Of a stretch of DNA of 64,000 bases, positions 43,812 through 53,985 are shown piece by piece. The translations under genes were made by a program, and so were the position numbers. The stretch is from Bacteroidales bacterium UBA5197 (lineage in GTDB: Bacteria; Bacteroidota; Bacteroidia; Bacteroidales; Lentimicrobiaceae). Position 1 is the first letter of the stretch. Each line of letters begins with the position of its first letter. The stretch covers positions 65,528 through 129,527 of the forward strand of contig DHVX01000008.1 of NCBI GenBank assembly GCA_002412885.1, written 5' to 3'. Below the pieces are notes generated by a model. The model worked only from the letters and a program-made list of their open reading frames with translations, did no database searches and was not told the origin of the DNA.

Positions 43812-45488
43812 CTATTCATCTTCGGCAGTATTTTGCTCACTATCAGAGACCACTTCTGCTAACAAAGTTTTGTCTGTCTCTTGGGGGATAATTCGTTTAC
43901 GAATTTCTCTACTAAGCATCTTAGACCTTTCTTTTATAAACTTCGCATAATCATCTTCCCATATTCCAAATGCATCAAAGTCGCCAACAAGATGTGTTTT
44001 CATAGTTGCATCAATGTCTGGATTTTGATTTGTAAATTTCTTCATATAAACAGATGGAGCTTTCGCTGAAATTTCCCGTTTGTTTAAAAAGTCATCTACA
44101 ATTGTAATGTTTAGAATATGGTTAATCCAATACTGTTTGTATTCCCAATCCAATTTTTTTTCAAGAAATGCCCTCGGAAAGAAATGGTGATAATTTTTGC
44201 TGTTAGCTTGTTTAAGCCAATCGTTACTGATATTTACAATTGAGTCGTCATTAAAAGATTTTGGTTGTTGGTAGGCGTAAATACAAAGTAAAGATTTTAT
44301 CCATGCGCTTCCAGTGCTAAACCAGCCATTTTGATCTCTCAACCTATTTGCAGAATAATCTACAGTCCAATCATAATGTGGCAATTCTTCCTTTAAGATT
44401 TTGTCTATGCGTTTGATGTCTTGTGCTATTTTACTTTCAACCGCAGATTGGTACCGTGTTCCAAGTGAGACTCTCCAAAAGAAATCTTGTAAATATTTTT
44501 GTTTTAGTCCTGTTGGCTTGTCTTTGTGATGGTAAAAGAAATAAGCGAAAGGAATTATTAATGAGTTGTAAGGCAGAAGATGAGAAACAGGAATTCTATA
44601 ATAACCTTTGAAATATTCTGAGGCTTTTTCTATTGAATCAACGGCATCTTCCCAAATGTCAATAAACTTTTTCTTATTAAGTTTTAAAATAGTTTTTCTC
44701 TTGCATTCTTTTTCTAATAGAATGGATACAGTTTGCAATATGGTAGTATCAGAAATGGTTTCGTAATTAATAATTGACAAACTTTCAATTAATTCATCAT
44801 ACTTTTCGGCTAAGTCAAAATCCCTTTTTGCATCAAATGTTTTTGCAACCATTATTTCAAAAACAGTCAATGCTTTGCCACCTTCATTAATTCTTGTAAA
44901 AATTTCAGTCGCCACATCAAGTTCTGCATCACGAATTAAAATTATTGAGTAGCTATATGCTTCAATTCTTGTTTTAAACTCTTGAAGTCTTGAATGATAT
45001 TTTTCTGCAAAACCAAATAGAACTGATAAAGGGCCATACAAAAGGTCGGTTAGACGGATTAAAGCACTTTGGTCAAGACCGTCTTTATCTATTACAACTA
45101 TCTCATCATCGTCAGTTGCATCAAGGTTTATATATACATCATCATAATTGTCAATCTTGCCGTCACGTTCAATTTTTAAACCTTTTAAAGTGGCAAAAAG
45201 ACTTGTTAATCGTTGTTGTCCGTCAAGAACATAGTCTATAAAATCTCCTTCGTTTGCTTCAGGCAATGTAAAGTTGCCAAGGTTTCTAACTGCTCTTAGT
45301 CGTTCGTCAGTTTTCCAAAAAATGAAAGTTCCAATTGGATAACCTTTTACGATGCTGTCCATAAGTTTGGCAGATTTTTTAATGTCCCAAACGAACTCTC
45401 TTTGAAATTGAGGGATTTTAATTTGCCCCTTTTCAATGTCGGATATTAGTCCGGTGAATGTTCTGCTAATTGGTTCTGGTAATTTCAT
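43812..45488 (-). CDS. DUF262 (ParB-like NTPase) plus HNH-like nuclease protein
   Basis: This 558-residue protein has the DUF262 N terminus: IPQFQREFVWD (25-35), FIFWKT and the DGQQR motif (89-93). The C-terminal part has an HNH-like/DUF1524-type pattern, NYHHFFPRAFL followed by NHILNITIVDDFLN. The layout resembles GmrSD-type modification-dependent restriction enzymes and other DUF262 defence proteins that use nucleotide hydrolysis to drive DNA cleavage. It is a single-gene module next to a type III R-M pair, between repeat B and a TTTAAA array. Its target DNA modification is unknown. Confidence 0.85.
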   Translation of the reverse strand: MKLPEPISRTFTGLISDIEKGQIKIPQFQREFVWDIKKSAKLMDSIVKGYPIGTFIFWKTDERLRAVRNLGNFTLPEANEGDFIDYVLDGQQRLTSLFATLKGLKIERDGKIDNYDDVYINLDATDDDEIVVIDKDGLDQSALIRLTDLLYGPLSVLFGFAEKYHSRLQEFKTRIEAYSYSIILIRDAELDVATEIFTRINEGGKALTVFEIMVAKTFDAKRDFDLAEKYDELIESLSIINYETISDTTILQTVSILLEKECKRKTILKLNKKKFIDIWEDAVDSIEKASEYFKGYYRIPVSHLLPYNSLIIPFAYFFYHHKDKPTGLKQKYLQDFFWRVSLGTRYQSAVESKIAQDIKRIDKILKEELPHYDWTVDYSANRLRDQNGWFSTGSAWIKSLLCIYAYQQPKSFNDDSIVNISNDWLKQANSKNYHHFFPRAFLEKKLDWEYKQYWINHILNITIVDDFLNKREISAKAPSVYMKKFTNQNPDIDATMKTHLVGDFDAFGIWEDDYAKFIKERSKMLSREIRKRIIPQETDKTLLAEVVSDSEQNTAEDE

Positions 45489-45601
45489 GTTTAGTCAATT
45501 GTTTATTGTTGTATGTCTGTCCTTTAAGATTACAGGTATGAGTGAATATCAGCTATATCGCGTATATATCTCTCATAGGTAGCGCCCAAATATACCTACT
45601 T

Positions 45602-45696
45602 TTTAAATGTCCAACCATTCATCGGCCTTTCAATTTGTCGATAGTTTAAATACTATTTAAAAGCCTTTTAAACCTGTTTTTTAAACTCCCTTTAAA
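45602..45696. repeat. Phased TTTAAA array, copy 1
   Basis: TTTAAA occurs at 45602, 45645, 45656, 45667, 45680 and 45691, with steps of 43, 11, 11, 13 and 11 bp. Just before it lies GCGCCCAAATATACCTAC, related to CGCCCCAAATATAACACC before the second array at 55.5 kb. It lies upstream of the DUF262 gene and touches the stop of the restriction gene. Confidence 0.7.
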
Positions 45697-48397
45697 CTAT
45701 CGATGTTATTCCTCGTCTTTCATACTCCGATACCAATCTTATAAAACTCATTTGGGTTTCGGTCTTGTCGTGCGGAATTAGGACGTATTTCCATGGTTTT
45801 TCATTGCGTGCTATATTGATTTGACTAGCTGTTTGGCAATATTTCACAGCGGCTTCAGTCTTCATCTGTACAACCCGGTCTTCCATTTCGTTTTCTGCCT
45901 TGATTTCTATCAAGTAAATAATATCAGCTGTTTCCACAACAAAATCAGGAAAGTACCTTTCAGAATTGTTGTTGTACCAGATGTTAAATTGTTTTGAGGC
46001 CGGGCGGAGCCACCGTAAAACTACTTCCGCTTTTGTATTTTCGATGATCTCCGAAAACCGTTTTTCAGGCACCGAATCAAATTTGTATCTATCATGGCAG
46101 GAACGTCCAAAACCATTAAAGACCTTTGAGGTTAATAGTTTTGGACTTACGGTTGTCCTGAAATCCAATATTTCTTCACCCTTTTCTTTAGAATAGTTCC
46201 AGGGAAGCACCAATGCATAAGGTTCTGGTTCAGGTTTGGCTTGTGAGGTAGTTTGAATGGTAAGATTGGCTTTAACCTGAACATATATCTTATTTGCAAT
46301 CAGTTCGCGGTATGTTAAAACGGTGTCGCCCAATGTTTCTGGCTTCTTTAGGGAAGCTTTTACCGCCATTACTGCCTGTTCGCATAGCTTATACAAAATA
46401 TCGGCATTGCCTTCATAATCAATTTCAGGCTTCTTTTTGAGCAATTCGAGAATGCTTATTTCCGGAAAATCAATTTCACGTGCCGTAATTTTAATCTTAT
46501 CGGTTTTGTGGTCGTAAATCGTTTCGCGAATCAATTCAAATTCCTGTTGCAGTATGTTTTCAGAAAACGATGCAGTATCTAAATCAAAATCGTTGATGAT
46601 GCCTTTATTTTCAGATATAGTGATGCGGATGTTCGGAATCAGAATATTGTTTCTTATGATATTCTCTACCACTTCAACATAGACCTTGTCAACCTCTAAT
46701 GCGATGCTCTCCTGCTCCTTCAAAGTTAGGTCAGCATATTCAGCCTTTATTGTTTCCTTCACCTGACTTATGGTTGTCGCTTTAACCTTTTCATCTATCA
46801 AATCTTTAGGGGTAGAAACAGTTTTTTCAGCAATTTTCCTGCGAACTGCACTGCTTACAGAAGTCCGCGCAATATGCCGGCTCCTGGCCTTTTTTCTGAT
46901 TTGTTCGTCTTTAATCTGTTCTATTTTGATTCCCTCTTCTTCCAGTTCTACCATATCTTTTGTCCTCGATTCAACAATTTCCTTACGTGAATTAAGGTCG
47001 GATCTGGTGAGTTCAATTTTGCCAATGGAATAAAGCAACGAATTTTTGTCTTTTGCCGCATCCACCACTTCCTGAAATTTGTCGTGCATCATTATAGATA
47101 GCAAATCCACTTTCTCCACACCGGTGCGTTTTCCGCCGAATGGCAACCGCAATCCACGTCCAATGGTTTGTTCTATGAGGGTTATGGCATTGGCTGCCCG
47201 CAGTGGAACAATGGTGTATAAGTTTGCCACGTCCCATCCTTCTTTGAGCATATCCACATGTATCACAATCTCAATGGGATTACCCGGTTTTTCGAGGGTC
47301 AGTAGTTTTTCAACCTGTTCATCAGTTTTGCTGGTGGAATCTATCTGCAAAACTTTTTCCTTGTATTCCCCATCGTAAAAACTGCTGGAAACCATGTAAT
47401 CGTAAATGCTTTTGGCGTGTGCCGTATCCTTGCACGATACGAGGATGGTTGGTTTTACCGGATTCAGGTCATTGTCTGCAGCGTAATTCTGAATAGCTAT
47501 TTTAGTATCAAGGTGCATTTGAATAGCGTCATTCAGCTTTAATTTTTCAATTTCACCGGCAACCATGCCTTCAAAGTTGGTGTTGGCGCGGGTTACGACT
47601 GCCGGATTTTTTATATATTTCCCATCCCGCAATGCATCAGCCAGGCCATATTCAAAAACCACATTTTTGAAGCGTTTGTTGGTGCTCGCATCAATGGGAG
47701 TGGCCGTAAGTTCAATGCCAAGCACCGGATTCAGTTCATTCAGGGTATCCATACCACGCTCGCCCCGGTAGCGATGCGATTCATCCATAATGATGACCAG
47801 ATCTTTGAGGTTGACAAGGTAATTGTAGTAGCTGTCGCCAAGCGTTTCCCTGAAACGTTTGATGCGTGGTGGCAACACCCTGCCATCTTTGGTAGTGGTT
47901 TTAATGTCGGCATTTATTTTACCGATGTTAAACATATTTATCTGAATAGAATCATCAGAGGCTTTTATACCCTTGGTTTCGTAATCTTCTCCCGTTATAA
48001 TCACAGCGTTGTTTGCAATTTCCGGCAATCCTTTGAATATATATTTTTCAGCACCTTTGTTGCCAAAGTCATCCTTAAGTTTATTGTAAATGGTAATGTT
48101 AGGCGAAAGGATAAAGAAATTGCGGATGCCTTTTTCCTTCGCCAGCCAGGTTACAAATGCGCCCATCAGACGAGTTTTGCCAATGCCTGTTGCAATGGAG
48201 TAGCAAACCGAGGGGAATTCCCTTTCAAAAGCTTCAAAGAGGGGGTAAGTTGTATTTAATGTGCTTTCTTTTTCAGCTATGGCAGCAGGACCTAACAAAT
48301 CCAACTGATTGATAAGGTTATCGAAAACCACTAAACTTTGTTTAAGCGGGTCTCTTAAACTCATGGTATTGCCAATGTATTCAGTGCTTTTGACCAT
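45692..48397 (-). CDS. res: Type III restriction enzyme, Res subunit
   Basis: This 901-residue SF2 helicase-nuclease starts 2 bp after the methyltransferase gene. It has Walker A ATGIGKT (69-75), a DEAH-box variant MDESHRYRG (about residue 205), motif III ELTATP, motif VI EQTIGRGLRLP and a C-terminal PD-(D/E)xK nuclease with FPDFV and LIEIKAE (about 815-835). All elements for ATP-driven cleavage appear intact. With Mod it would cut unmodified DNA after translocation or sliding between two head-to-head sites. The recognition sequence cannot be read. Confidence 0.92.
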   Translation of the reverse strand: MVKSTEYIGNTMSLRDPLKQSLVVFDNLINQLDLLGPAAIAEKESTLNTTYPLFEAFEREFPSVCYSIATGIGKTRLMGAFVTWLAKEKGIRNFFILSPNITIYNKLKDDFGNKGAEKYIFKGLPEIANNAVIITGEDYETKGIKASDDSIQINMFNIGKINADIKTTTKDGRVLPPRIKRFRETLGDSYYNYLVNLKDLVIIMDESHRYRGERGMDTLNELNPVLGIELTATPIDASTNKRFKNVVFEYGLADALRDGKYIKNPAVVTRANTNFEGMVAGEIEKLKLNDAIQMHLDTKIAIQNYAADNDLNPVKPTILVSCKDTAHAKSIYDYMVSSSFYDGEYKEKVLQIDSTSKTDEQVEKLLTLEKPGNPIEIVIHVDMLKEGWDVANLYTIVPLRAANAITLIEQTIGRGLRLPFGGKRTGVEKVDLLSIMMHDKFQEVVDAAKDKNSLLYSIGKIELTRSDLNSRKEIVESRTKDMVELEEEGIKIEQIKDEQIRKKARSRHIARTSVSSAVRRKIAEKTVSTPKDLIDEKVKATTISQVKETIKAEYADLTLKEQESIALEVDKVYVEVVENIIRNNILIPNIRITISENKGIINDFDLDTASFSENILQQEFELIRETIYDHKTDKIKITAREIDFPEISILELLKKKPEIDYEGNADILYKLCEQAVMAVKASLKKPETLGDTVLTYRELIANKIYVQVKANLTIQTTSQAKPEPEPYALVLPWNYSKEKGEEILDFRTTVSPKLLTSKVFNGFGRSCHDRYKFDSVPEKRFSEIIENTKAEVVLRWLRPASKQFNIWYNNNSERYFPDFVVETADIIYLIEIKAENEMEDRVVQMKTEAAVKYCQTASQINIARNEKPWKYVLIPHDKTETQMSFIRLVSEYERRGITSIV

Positions 48398-48399
48398 GA

Positions 48400-50067
48400 C
48401 TAGAAAATTAATTTAATTTGTGTAGGCTTATCTTTTTCAATTGTTGCTGCTTCCGGCTTTATGTCAGGGGTAACAAACGAGGGGACAAAGGCCGGGGCAT
48501 TCGGATCGGCAGGCATATTGATGATATTGCTTTCGGTGCAATAATCTTCCTTGCCAAATTCACATTTGCCCAATATCATATCGGGTATTTTTTTGATTTC
48601 AATTCGTAGCGAAATATCGTTGCAGCCTTCCGAAAATGAAACACAGCATATGCGTAGACTCTCTTCGGGCTTCATTTCGCTGAGAATTTGCTCCAAGATA
48701 TCAGGTGTGATGTGATTTGTGGTGGTGAAAATAAAGTGGTTTTCGGTAGCAAAACCCTGCTTCCACACCATATCATCGCTGGGTTTATAGGTAAACCCTT
48801 CCTGCCGGGCCATGGAAGCTGCCAATAGTGTAGCATTGTAGTTTGGGTTTATCACCCATTGGTTATATTTGTCCTTGTTTAGCAGGCTTGGCGCCAGGTT
48901 GTAAAATTTGAAGCCGCCTCCACCTTTCCAACCAACAGCTTTTGAAATGCCCCCCTGATCCTTGCCATCGCAAACTGCTTGCAGGCGCGGCAAGCAGTGA
49001 GTATTGCAATGTTCGCCCAACTCTATGCCAATGTATTTCCGGTTCATTTTGTGCGCAACGGCGGCAGTAGTGCCGGAGCCAAGAAAGCTGTCGAGGACGA
49101 AATCGTTTTCTTGCGTTGCCAATTGGATAATTCTTTGGAGCAATCTCTCCGGCTTGGGGGTTGCAAAAATATCTTCAGCATTTAATGCGATTACTTCTCT
49201 CTTTGCTTCTTGATTATGACCAACTTCACTGCTACTCCACCAAGTATCACCTTTCCTACCTTGTTGAACTTCTGAAAGAAATCTTTTTTTTCGAGGAAAA
49301 GCCTTTCCATCTTTTCCAAACCATATTCGATTTTCAGATATCATTTTTTCCATTGTATCCTGAGCATATACCCAATGCTTTCCTTTAGGCACATTGAAAG
49401 ATTTTCCAGATGGAGATATTACATCATAATAACCGTTTTTCCTTTCTTCATTTGCAACTAGATCGCCAGATTGCCATGGACCACGAATATCATTATCGGG
49501 GTTCTTATACCTATCATTCATTGCATCAGTTCTTCCTAATAAATTAATTTTTAGGTCATTAAGATTTTTTGAGTAAACTAATATATATTCGTGATTTTGA
49601 GAGAGGTATTTTGCATCATTTTTCGTACTGTGAATTTTTTGCCAAATACAGGAAGCAACATAGTTTTTCCTTCCAAATAGTTCATCGCACAACACTTTGA
49701 GATAATGACTTTCATCATCGTCAATTGAAATCCAAATACTTCCATCCTCCGATAAAAGTTTGTAAAGAATTTCCAATCTTGATTTCATCAAATTCAGCCA
49801 CAGGCTATGTTCCAGGCCATCGTCGTAATGCTCAAAAGCATTGCCGGTATTGTAGGGAGGGTCAATGTATATGCACTTTATTTTTCCGGTAAAGTTTTGT
49901 TCCAAAGCTTTTAAGGCCAATAGGTTGTCGGCATGAATAAGCATATTTTGTGTATCTGCCTCACCATACGACTTTGCCGGGTCTTCAATCAATACTCGAG
50001 GCTCGGGCTTTACATCAATGTCTTTGCCGGGCCAGCAAAGCTCTAATTTTCTATATTTTGAGTTCAT
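48400..50067 (-). CDS. mod: Type III DNA methyltransferase, Mod subunit
   Basis: This 555-residue adenine-type methyltransferase has motif IV DPPYNTGNAFEHYDDG (about residues 69-84) before motif I DSFLGSGTTAA, the beta-class order typical of type III Mod. GIELGEHC follows motif I. A central variable region probably holds the target-recognition domain. It modifies DNA for self-protection and gives the Res subunit its specificity. The Mod stop and Res start are 2 bp apart. The upstream GNAT gene, 66 bp away, reads in the same direction. Confidence 0.93.
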   Translation of the reverse strand: MNSKYRKLELCWPGKDIDVKPEPRVLIEDPAKSYGEADTQNMLIHADNLLALKALEQNFTGKIKCIYIDPPYNTGNAFEHYDDGLEHSLWLNLMKSRLEILYKLLSEDGSIWISIDDDESHYLKVLCDELFGRKNYVASCIWQKIHSTKNDAKYLSQNHEYILVYSKNLNDLKINLLGRTDAMNDRYKNPDNDIRGPWQSGDLVANEERKNGYYDVISPSGKSFNVPKGKHWVYAQDTMEKMISENRIWFGKDGKAFPRKKRFLSEVQQGRKGDTWWSSSEVGHNQEAKREVIALNAEDIFATPKPERLLQRIIQLATQENDFVLDSFLGSGTTAAVAHKMNRKYIGIELGEHCNTHCLPRLQAVCDGKDQGGISKAVGWKGGGGFKFYNLAPSLLNKDKYNQWVINPNYNATLLAASMARQEGFTYKPSDDMVWKQGFATENHFIFTTTNHITPDILEQILSEMKPEESLRICCVSFSEGCNDISLRIEIKKIPDMILGKCEFGKEDYCTESNIINMPADPNAPAFVPSFVTPDIKPEAATIEKDKPTQIKLIF

Positions 50068-50133
50068 TCGGTTTTGAAAGTGATATTTGAAAGTTCAAAC
50101 TTACGGGAAAATTGGGGGTAATGCAAGAGGGGG

Positions 50134-50859
50134 TTACTGTTTTTGCTGGTCAAACTCTTTTATGATCATAAAGTAACCACAGTCATGTTTCTTCCTGTTG
50201 AAATATTTCATTATTGTTTTTTCAGTTAATTTTCTATTGAGGTTATGACTTACAGACCATTCATCACCTGCAGGTTGTATAATTGGTTTAATTAAGACAT
50301 TTGAGTCTGGTTTGCGTTTTAATTCCCACCTCCATTTCGGCCCTATTTGATTAAAATGATCATCAAAATCCCATAGATCTATTCTTTCAACATCTCCATT
50401 TCCAGAATACAGAGATGTGGTTTCAACTAATATTTTATATAAGTAAAGACCAGACTCTCTTATAATTCCTGCCGGGAAATCCATAAACCCCATCCTTTTC
50501 CACGCTTTTCTTGAACTTACTGGAGAACATTTTAACTGGGCTACCAATGCGCCCATTTTAATGAAATTATTGCAACTATTTTCCAGTAGAACTTTGCCAA
50601 GACCCATTTTTCTTTTATCCTGTTTTATCTCCGCAATACTAATTTCAACAACTAAATCATGAGAAAAATAATACGTTAAAAACCCTATGGCTTTCTTATT
50701 CTCTGTTATTACGATTAGATTTTTCGTGTCGAAGGATTGCTTGATAATTGAAATATTACAATAGAAGCCTTTTTTAAAAAGATTATCTTCTTCAATAAGC
50801 CAATCTTCAATTTCTTGGAGATGCTGTATTGATGGGTTTGAAATTACTTTGATACTCAT
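50134..50859 (-). CDS. GNAT N-acetyltransferase within the defence operon
   Basis: This 241-residue protein has an N-terminal GNAT domain with VISIAEIKQDKRKMGLGKVLLENS-type acetyl-CoA motif A (MGLGKVLL) and KAWKRMGFMDFP as the final strand region. The C-terminal ~90 residues (FNQIGPKWRWELKRK onward) are not assigned. It sits 66 bp before mod and 90 bp after the NDT/TIR-like gene, all in the same direction. It may modify a defence protein, act as an antitoxin-like partner, or simply be cargo. Confidence 0.7.
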   Translation of the reverse strand: MSIKVISNPSIQHLQEIEDWLIEEDNLFKKGFYCNISIIKQSFDTKNLIVITENKKAIGFLTYYFSHDLVVEISIAEIKQDKRKMGLGKVLLENSCNNFIKMGALVAQLKCSPVSSRKAWKRMGFMDFPAGIIRESGLYLYKILVETTSLYSGNGDVERIDLWDFDDHFNQIGPKWRWELKRKPDSNVLIKPIIQPAGDEWSVSHNLNRKLTEKTIMKYFNRKKHDCGYFMIIKEFDQQKQ

Positions 50860-50948
50860 AAAAATATACTTTTAAAACTGGTTGATTTCCGTGTCTTAAT
50901 TCTACTGTAGAGCTTAAGAAATTAAGGATGCATGCTAATAATGACTTT

Positions 50949-51617
50949 TCATTTTTTCACTACTTTAGTTTTAATCCTCCTTTCAGTTGACAAAAAATTC
51001 CTAATTCCAGTTCTCGTTTGTAAATCAAAGTTTTCCTTGTCTAATAAATCCCTAACTCTTTTAAAGTATATAGGTTTTCCATTTATCAAATATGCTCTTT
51101 TAAAGTAATCAATTGTTAAAACAGGGTTAGCTTCTAATTCTTCACCCATTAGTTCATAATGTTCAGCAAGCTCTTCGACTTGGTCAAGAAACTTATTTAT
51201 CTTTACATTGAATTGGTCGTCATATTCAATGTATTCAGTTCGAATAAAATCAGATGGTATACTAAATTCTTTTGATTTAATTACAATAGTTTCTTTGCCT
51301 AAGGCATTTAATACTCCAACTTCATAAAAAATATTTGAAATGGTAGAAATTTTCATTTCTTCAGTAACTATTGCAATCCCCAGTGGTACGCCGAGTACTT
51401 GTCTCCAAATTTTGCTCAGGAAGTCTCTTCCTTTTATAGATGAATTTGCATCAAGTTCATTAAAGTTCCTCTTTTTGAGTTCCTCACACAAGTCCTCTCT
51501 TATTCTATGCAATTTCTCTGGCAAAGGCAAGCCTAGCTGAGTCATTATAAAGCAGGTTCTCGGCAGGTATGATATGAAGTCAGTAATTACTTCCCTATCG
51601 TGATTATAATAAATCAT
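50949..51617 (-). CDS. NDT/TIR-like nucleotide-binding protein next to SIR2-HerA
   Basis: This 222-residue protein is not a family I can name with certainty. Its middle part reads IAIVTEEM, then IFYEVGVLNALGKETIVIK (about residues 97-115), the pattern of nucleoside 2-deoxyribosyltransferase/TIR-like folds, where a Glu in the helix before GK contacts a nucleotide ribose. RTCFIMTQLG may be the first strand. The C-terminal third is Lys/Arg-rich. Its ATG follows the stop of the 48-codon gene by 1 bp, so the two are coupled. It could be an NAD- or nucleotide-processing effector or sensor. Confidence 0.55.
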   Translation of the reverse strand: MIYYNHDREVITDFISYLPRTCFIMTQLGLPLPEKLHRIREDLCEELKKRNFNELDANSSIKGRDFLSKIWRQVLGVPLGIAIVTEEMKISTISNIFYEVGVLNALGKETIVIKSKEFSIPSDFIRTEYIEYDDQFNVKINKFLDQVEELAEHYELMGEELEANPVLTIDYFKRAYLINGKPIYFKRVRDLLDKENFDLQTRTGIRNFLSTERRIKTKVVKK

Positions 51618-51618
51618 A

Positions 51619-51765
51619 TCAGTCCTTTGTTTTTCTTATAACAGGAACATTCTTGTAGGGTCCAGGTGATTTCTTGGTAGAAACTATTCTCCCCTTGTCT
51701 CGGTCAATCTTTACATATTTTCCGGTTCTCGGATTTTTGGTTTGTCCAATTCCTTTTTTTGCCAT
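51619..51765 (-). CDS. Small basic protein (48 residues) between HerA and NDT-like genes
   Basis: This 48-residue frame starts MAKKGIGQTKNPRTGKYVKI and ends VPVIRKTKD. It is rich in Lys, Arg, Gly and Pro and has no hydrophobic segment. The TGA stop is followed after 1 base by the ATG of the NDT-like gene. The close coupling, good codon structure and a strongly non-random composition favour a real gene. It may bind nucleic acid or serve as an antitoxin-like partner. I do not recognise a named family. Confidence 0.6.
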   Translation of the reverse strand: MAKKGIGQTKNPRTGKYVKIDRDKGRIVSTKKSPGPYKNVPVIRKTKD

Positions 51766-51954
51766 TCTTTTATTTTTAGAATGCTTAATTAAAAATAGAG
51801 AGTAAAATGAATTATTGAATTCAAGCCCTTTCTTTCTGATAATTCCATTTATTAACTCTCTTTTTGACCCTTAACGCTTCAAAGCTGAGTATGCATTAAT
51901 TTCACTGGAGAAATAGGCGCCCAGCCAATGCGCTTAACTACGAAGCATTGACTG

Positions 51955-53985
51955 TCATGTCTTTTCTTGCCAATCATCTGCAATTTTTTTCCAATCGACC
52001 GTTCTAATAACTTCTTTTCCATTAATATCCTTACCAGTCCATACATCCCAAAAATCAGGGTCATCTGACTGGGGTCTTTTTTCTTTAGTTAAATCTCTAA
52101 TTTTAACCAAAATAGGCAATTCTGATGCCCAACCTAATAAAATGGCTCTTTGAGAAGGTAAAGTAGGTAATTCTTTTAATAGACCTCTAAAATTATCAGG
52201 AAGCAGTTTACTAACAAGTTCTTGGTCTCGGTCATTGCTTATGCGATGTAAAATAAAACTATTGCATTGTGAAAGAACAGTTGGAGACAACTCAGATGGT
52301 CTTTGTGATGAAAGAACTAGACCCAAGCCAAATTTCCTTCCTTCCCGTGCAATTTTCTCAAACACTTTAGTGCAAATTGATGATGTATTGTTCTCAGCGC
52401 TTTCATTATACTTTGTAATAAATGAATGGGCTTCCTCCATAATTAATACAGAGGGGAGCGTTTTCTCATTCAACTTCCTATATCTTTGCAATGCTTCAAA
52501 AATTATTCTTGCAATCACAGATGTAGTAATATGAATAATTTCAGAAGGCACTAAAGACAAGTCAATTATGGTTATTGATGTTTTATTATCTTTACCTAAA
52601 TATTTTTCAAGCCATTTATCTAATTCAACCTCAATTTTATCTCCAATTATTGAGTCCATCCTTGAATCTGCAAGCATTGTTCTTATCCTAGCTATCAAAA
52701 ATTCAAGGTATTGTTCATTACCTGTTTGTTGCGCTAAAGCTGATAAATAGCTGACAAAAACATCACCACTAAATGGTATCGGAATATCTTCATTCCTCGG
52801 CAATAATTCATTTTCATTACCACCTAATGCTAAGTATGTTTCTTCAAGCAAATCAATCATTTCATCGATTTCCTTTAGATTAGAATTAAGATTTCCGTAC
52901 GGCTTAGTTCGTTCAGGTGCATTGATAAAATTATATAAATTTTCAATAAATGAATCCAATTTTGCTATTTCATCATTAATTATTGATTTTACGTGGTCAA
53001 AACCTACTTTCCAACTAATAACTAGTTCATAAAAATGCTTTGGTTTTGGAAAATTTCCCCAAGGAGAACCAATGCTTTTTTCATGCCTAAGTGCCGTCAA
53101 AACTGTACCAGTATATCTTTTGGCAATAATAAGATTATCTTCAGAAGGGTCTAATTGTTCATTTCGCATTGCACGCAAAGCTCTTTTTAAAAGCGGAAGT
53201 TGTGCTTTTGTACTTGCTTGAGTAAAAGTGCTCCATTCGGAACTATTCCACATCCATATTGGAACTTCTAATTTATTAGTATTATCTCCGACCTTAAATA
53301 CTTTAGCTTTGTCTCCAAATGATTTTGAATATTCACCATTGGGGTCAAGAATAATAAACCTTGCATTTGCATTTTTGTCTCGAGTTGTTGCTTCTAGTGA
53401 CCAATGAATAAGCCCTGCAACAGTACAAGATTTACCGCTACCTGTATTACCCAAAACAGCTAAATGCCTGCCAAATAACCTATCAGGGTCAATTGTTACT
53501 TCTGCATTAGCTGCTAAAGGACTATTTCCAATATAAACCCTTCGATTTTCCCCTGATTCAATTATAGATTTTAATTGTTCATCTGTTGGGATTAAAACTG
53601 GAGAACCGATACTTGGAAAAGAATGTACTCCTCTTTGAAATTTAAAATAGCCTTCAATTGTTGATTTTAAAATTCCTAAAGGGGCAAGTTTCATTTTCCT
53701 AATTGGATAAGGCAAATCGATTAACCCATAATCTTGATATCCTTTTCTTTTAGGGAATGGAGACCGTTCTACTGCAATCCATTCAACCTGACATACGATA
53801 CTACCCCCTTCATTTGGGACAAGTACATAACTATTAATGCGTGGAAATTCTCTTGGCACACCAGCATTTGCAGATATCCCATCTGGTGCATCTATATCGA
53901 GTTGTACTTTTATTTCGTCAGGTGAAACAAATTCAACAACGCCAACTCTTAATGAAGCCTGATTTTCAATTGGAGTTCTACTCAT
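51955..53985 (-). CDS. HerA-family ATPase of a SIR2-HerA defence system
   Basis: This protein (676 residues from the chosen start) is a HerA/FtsK-like hexameric ATPase. The N-terminal part (residues 1-170) fits a HAS-barrel. Walker A is GNTGSGKS (179-186), the Walker B region is SVLIMEEAHSF, and the C terminus has GLVLSSQRPSELSPTVLSQC. I use the ATG at 53985 (MSRTPIENQ) because it overlaps the SIR2 stop by 8 bp, suggesting coupled translation; an ATG at 54030 would lie inside the SIR2 gene. In known SIR2-HerA systems HerA assembles with SIR2 to block phage by NAD+ depletion or DNA cleavage. Confidence 0.9.
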   Translation of the reverse strand: MSRTPIENQASLRVGVVEFVSPDEIKVQLDIDAPDGISANAGVPREFPRINSYVLVPNEGGSIVCQVEWIAVERSPFPKRKGYQDYGLIDLPYPIRKMKLAPLGILKSTIEGYFKFQRGVHSFPSIGSPVLIPTDEQLKSIIESGENRRVYIGNSPLAANAEVTIDPDRLFGRHLAVLGNTGSGKSCTVAGLIHWSLEATTRDKNANARFIILDPNGEYSKSFGDKAKVFKVGDNTNKLEVPIWMWNSSEWSTFTQASTKAQLPLLKRALRAMRNEQLDPSEDNLIIAKRYTGTVLTALRHEKSIGSPWGNFPKPKHFYELVISWKVGFDHVKSIINDEIAKLDSFIENLYNFINAPERTKPYGNLNSNLKEIDEMIDLLEETYLALGGNENELLPRNEDIPIPFSGDVFVSYLSALAQQTGNEQYLEFLIARIRTMLADSRMDSIIGDKIEVELDKWLEKYLGKDNKTSITIIDLSLVPSEIIHITTSVIARIIFEALQRYRKLNEKTLPSVLIMEEAHSFITKYNESAENNTSSICTKVFEKIAREGRKFGLGLVLSSQRPSELSPTVLSQCNSFILHRISNDRDQELVSKLLPDNFRGLLKELPTLPSQRAILLGWASELPILVKIRDLTKEKRPQSDDPDFWDVWTGKDINGKEVIRTVDWKKIADDWQEKT

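Noticed and set aside
42517..45536. Long-distance inverted match TACCTGTAAT / ATTACAGGTA as split arms of one palindrome
   Set aside because: Only 10 bp match across 3 kb, which may well be chance in a 64-kb window.
51879..52064. 61-codon frame at the 3' end of the HerA gene
   Set aside because: It overlaps HerA in another frame and contains a small inverted repeat (CAATGC..GCATTG) downstream of the HerA stop; no support as a gene.
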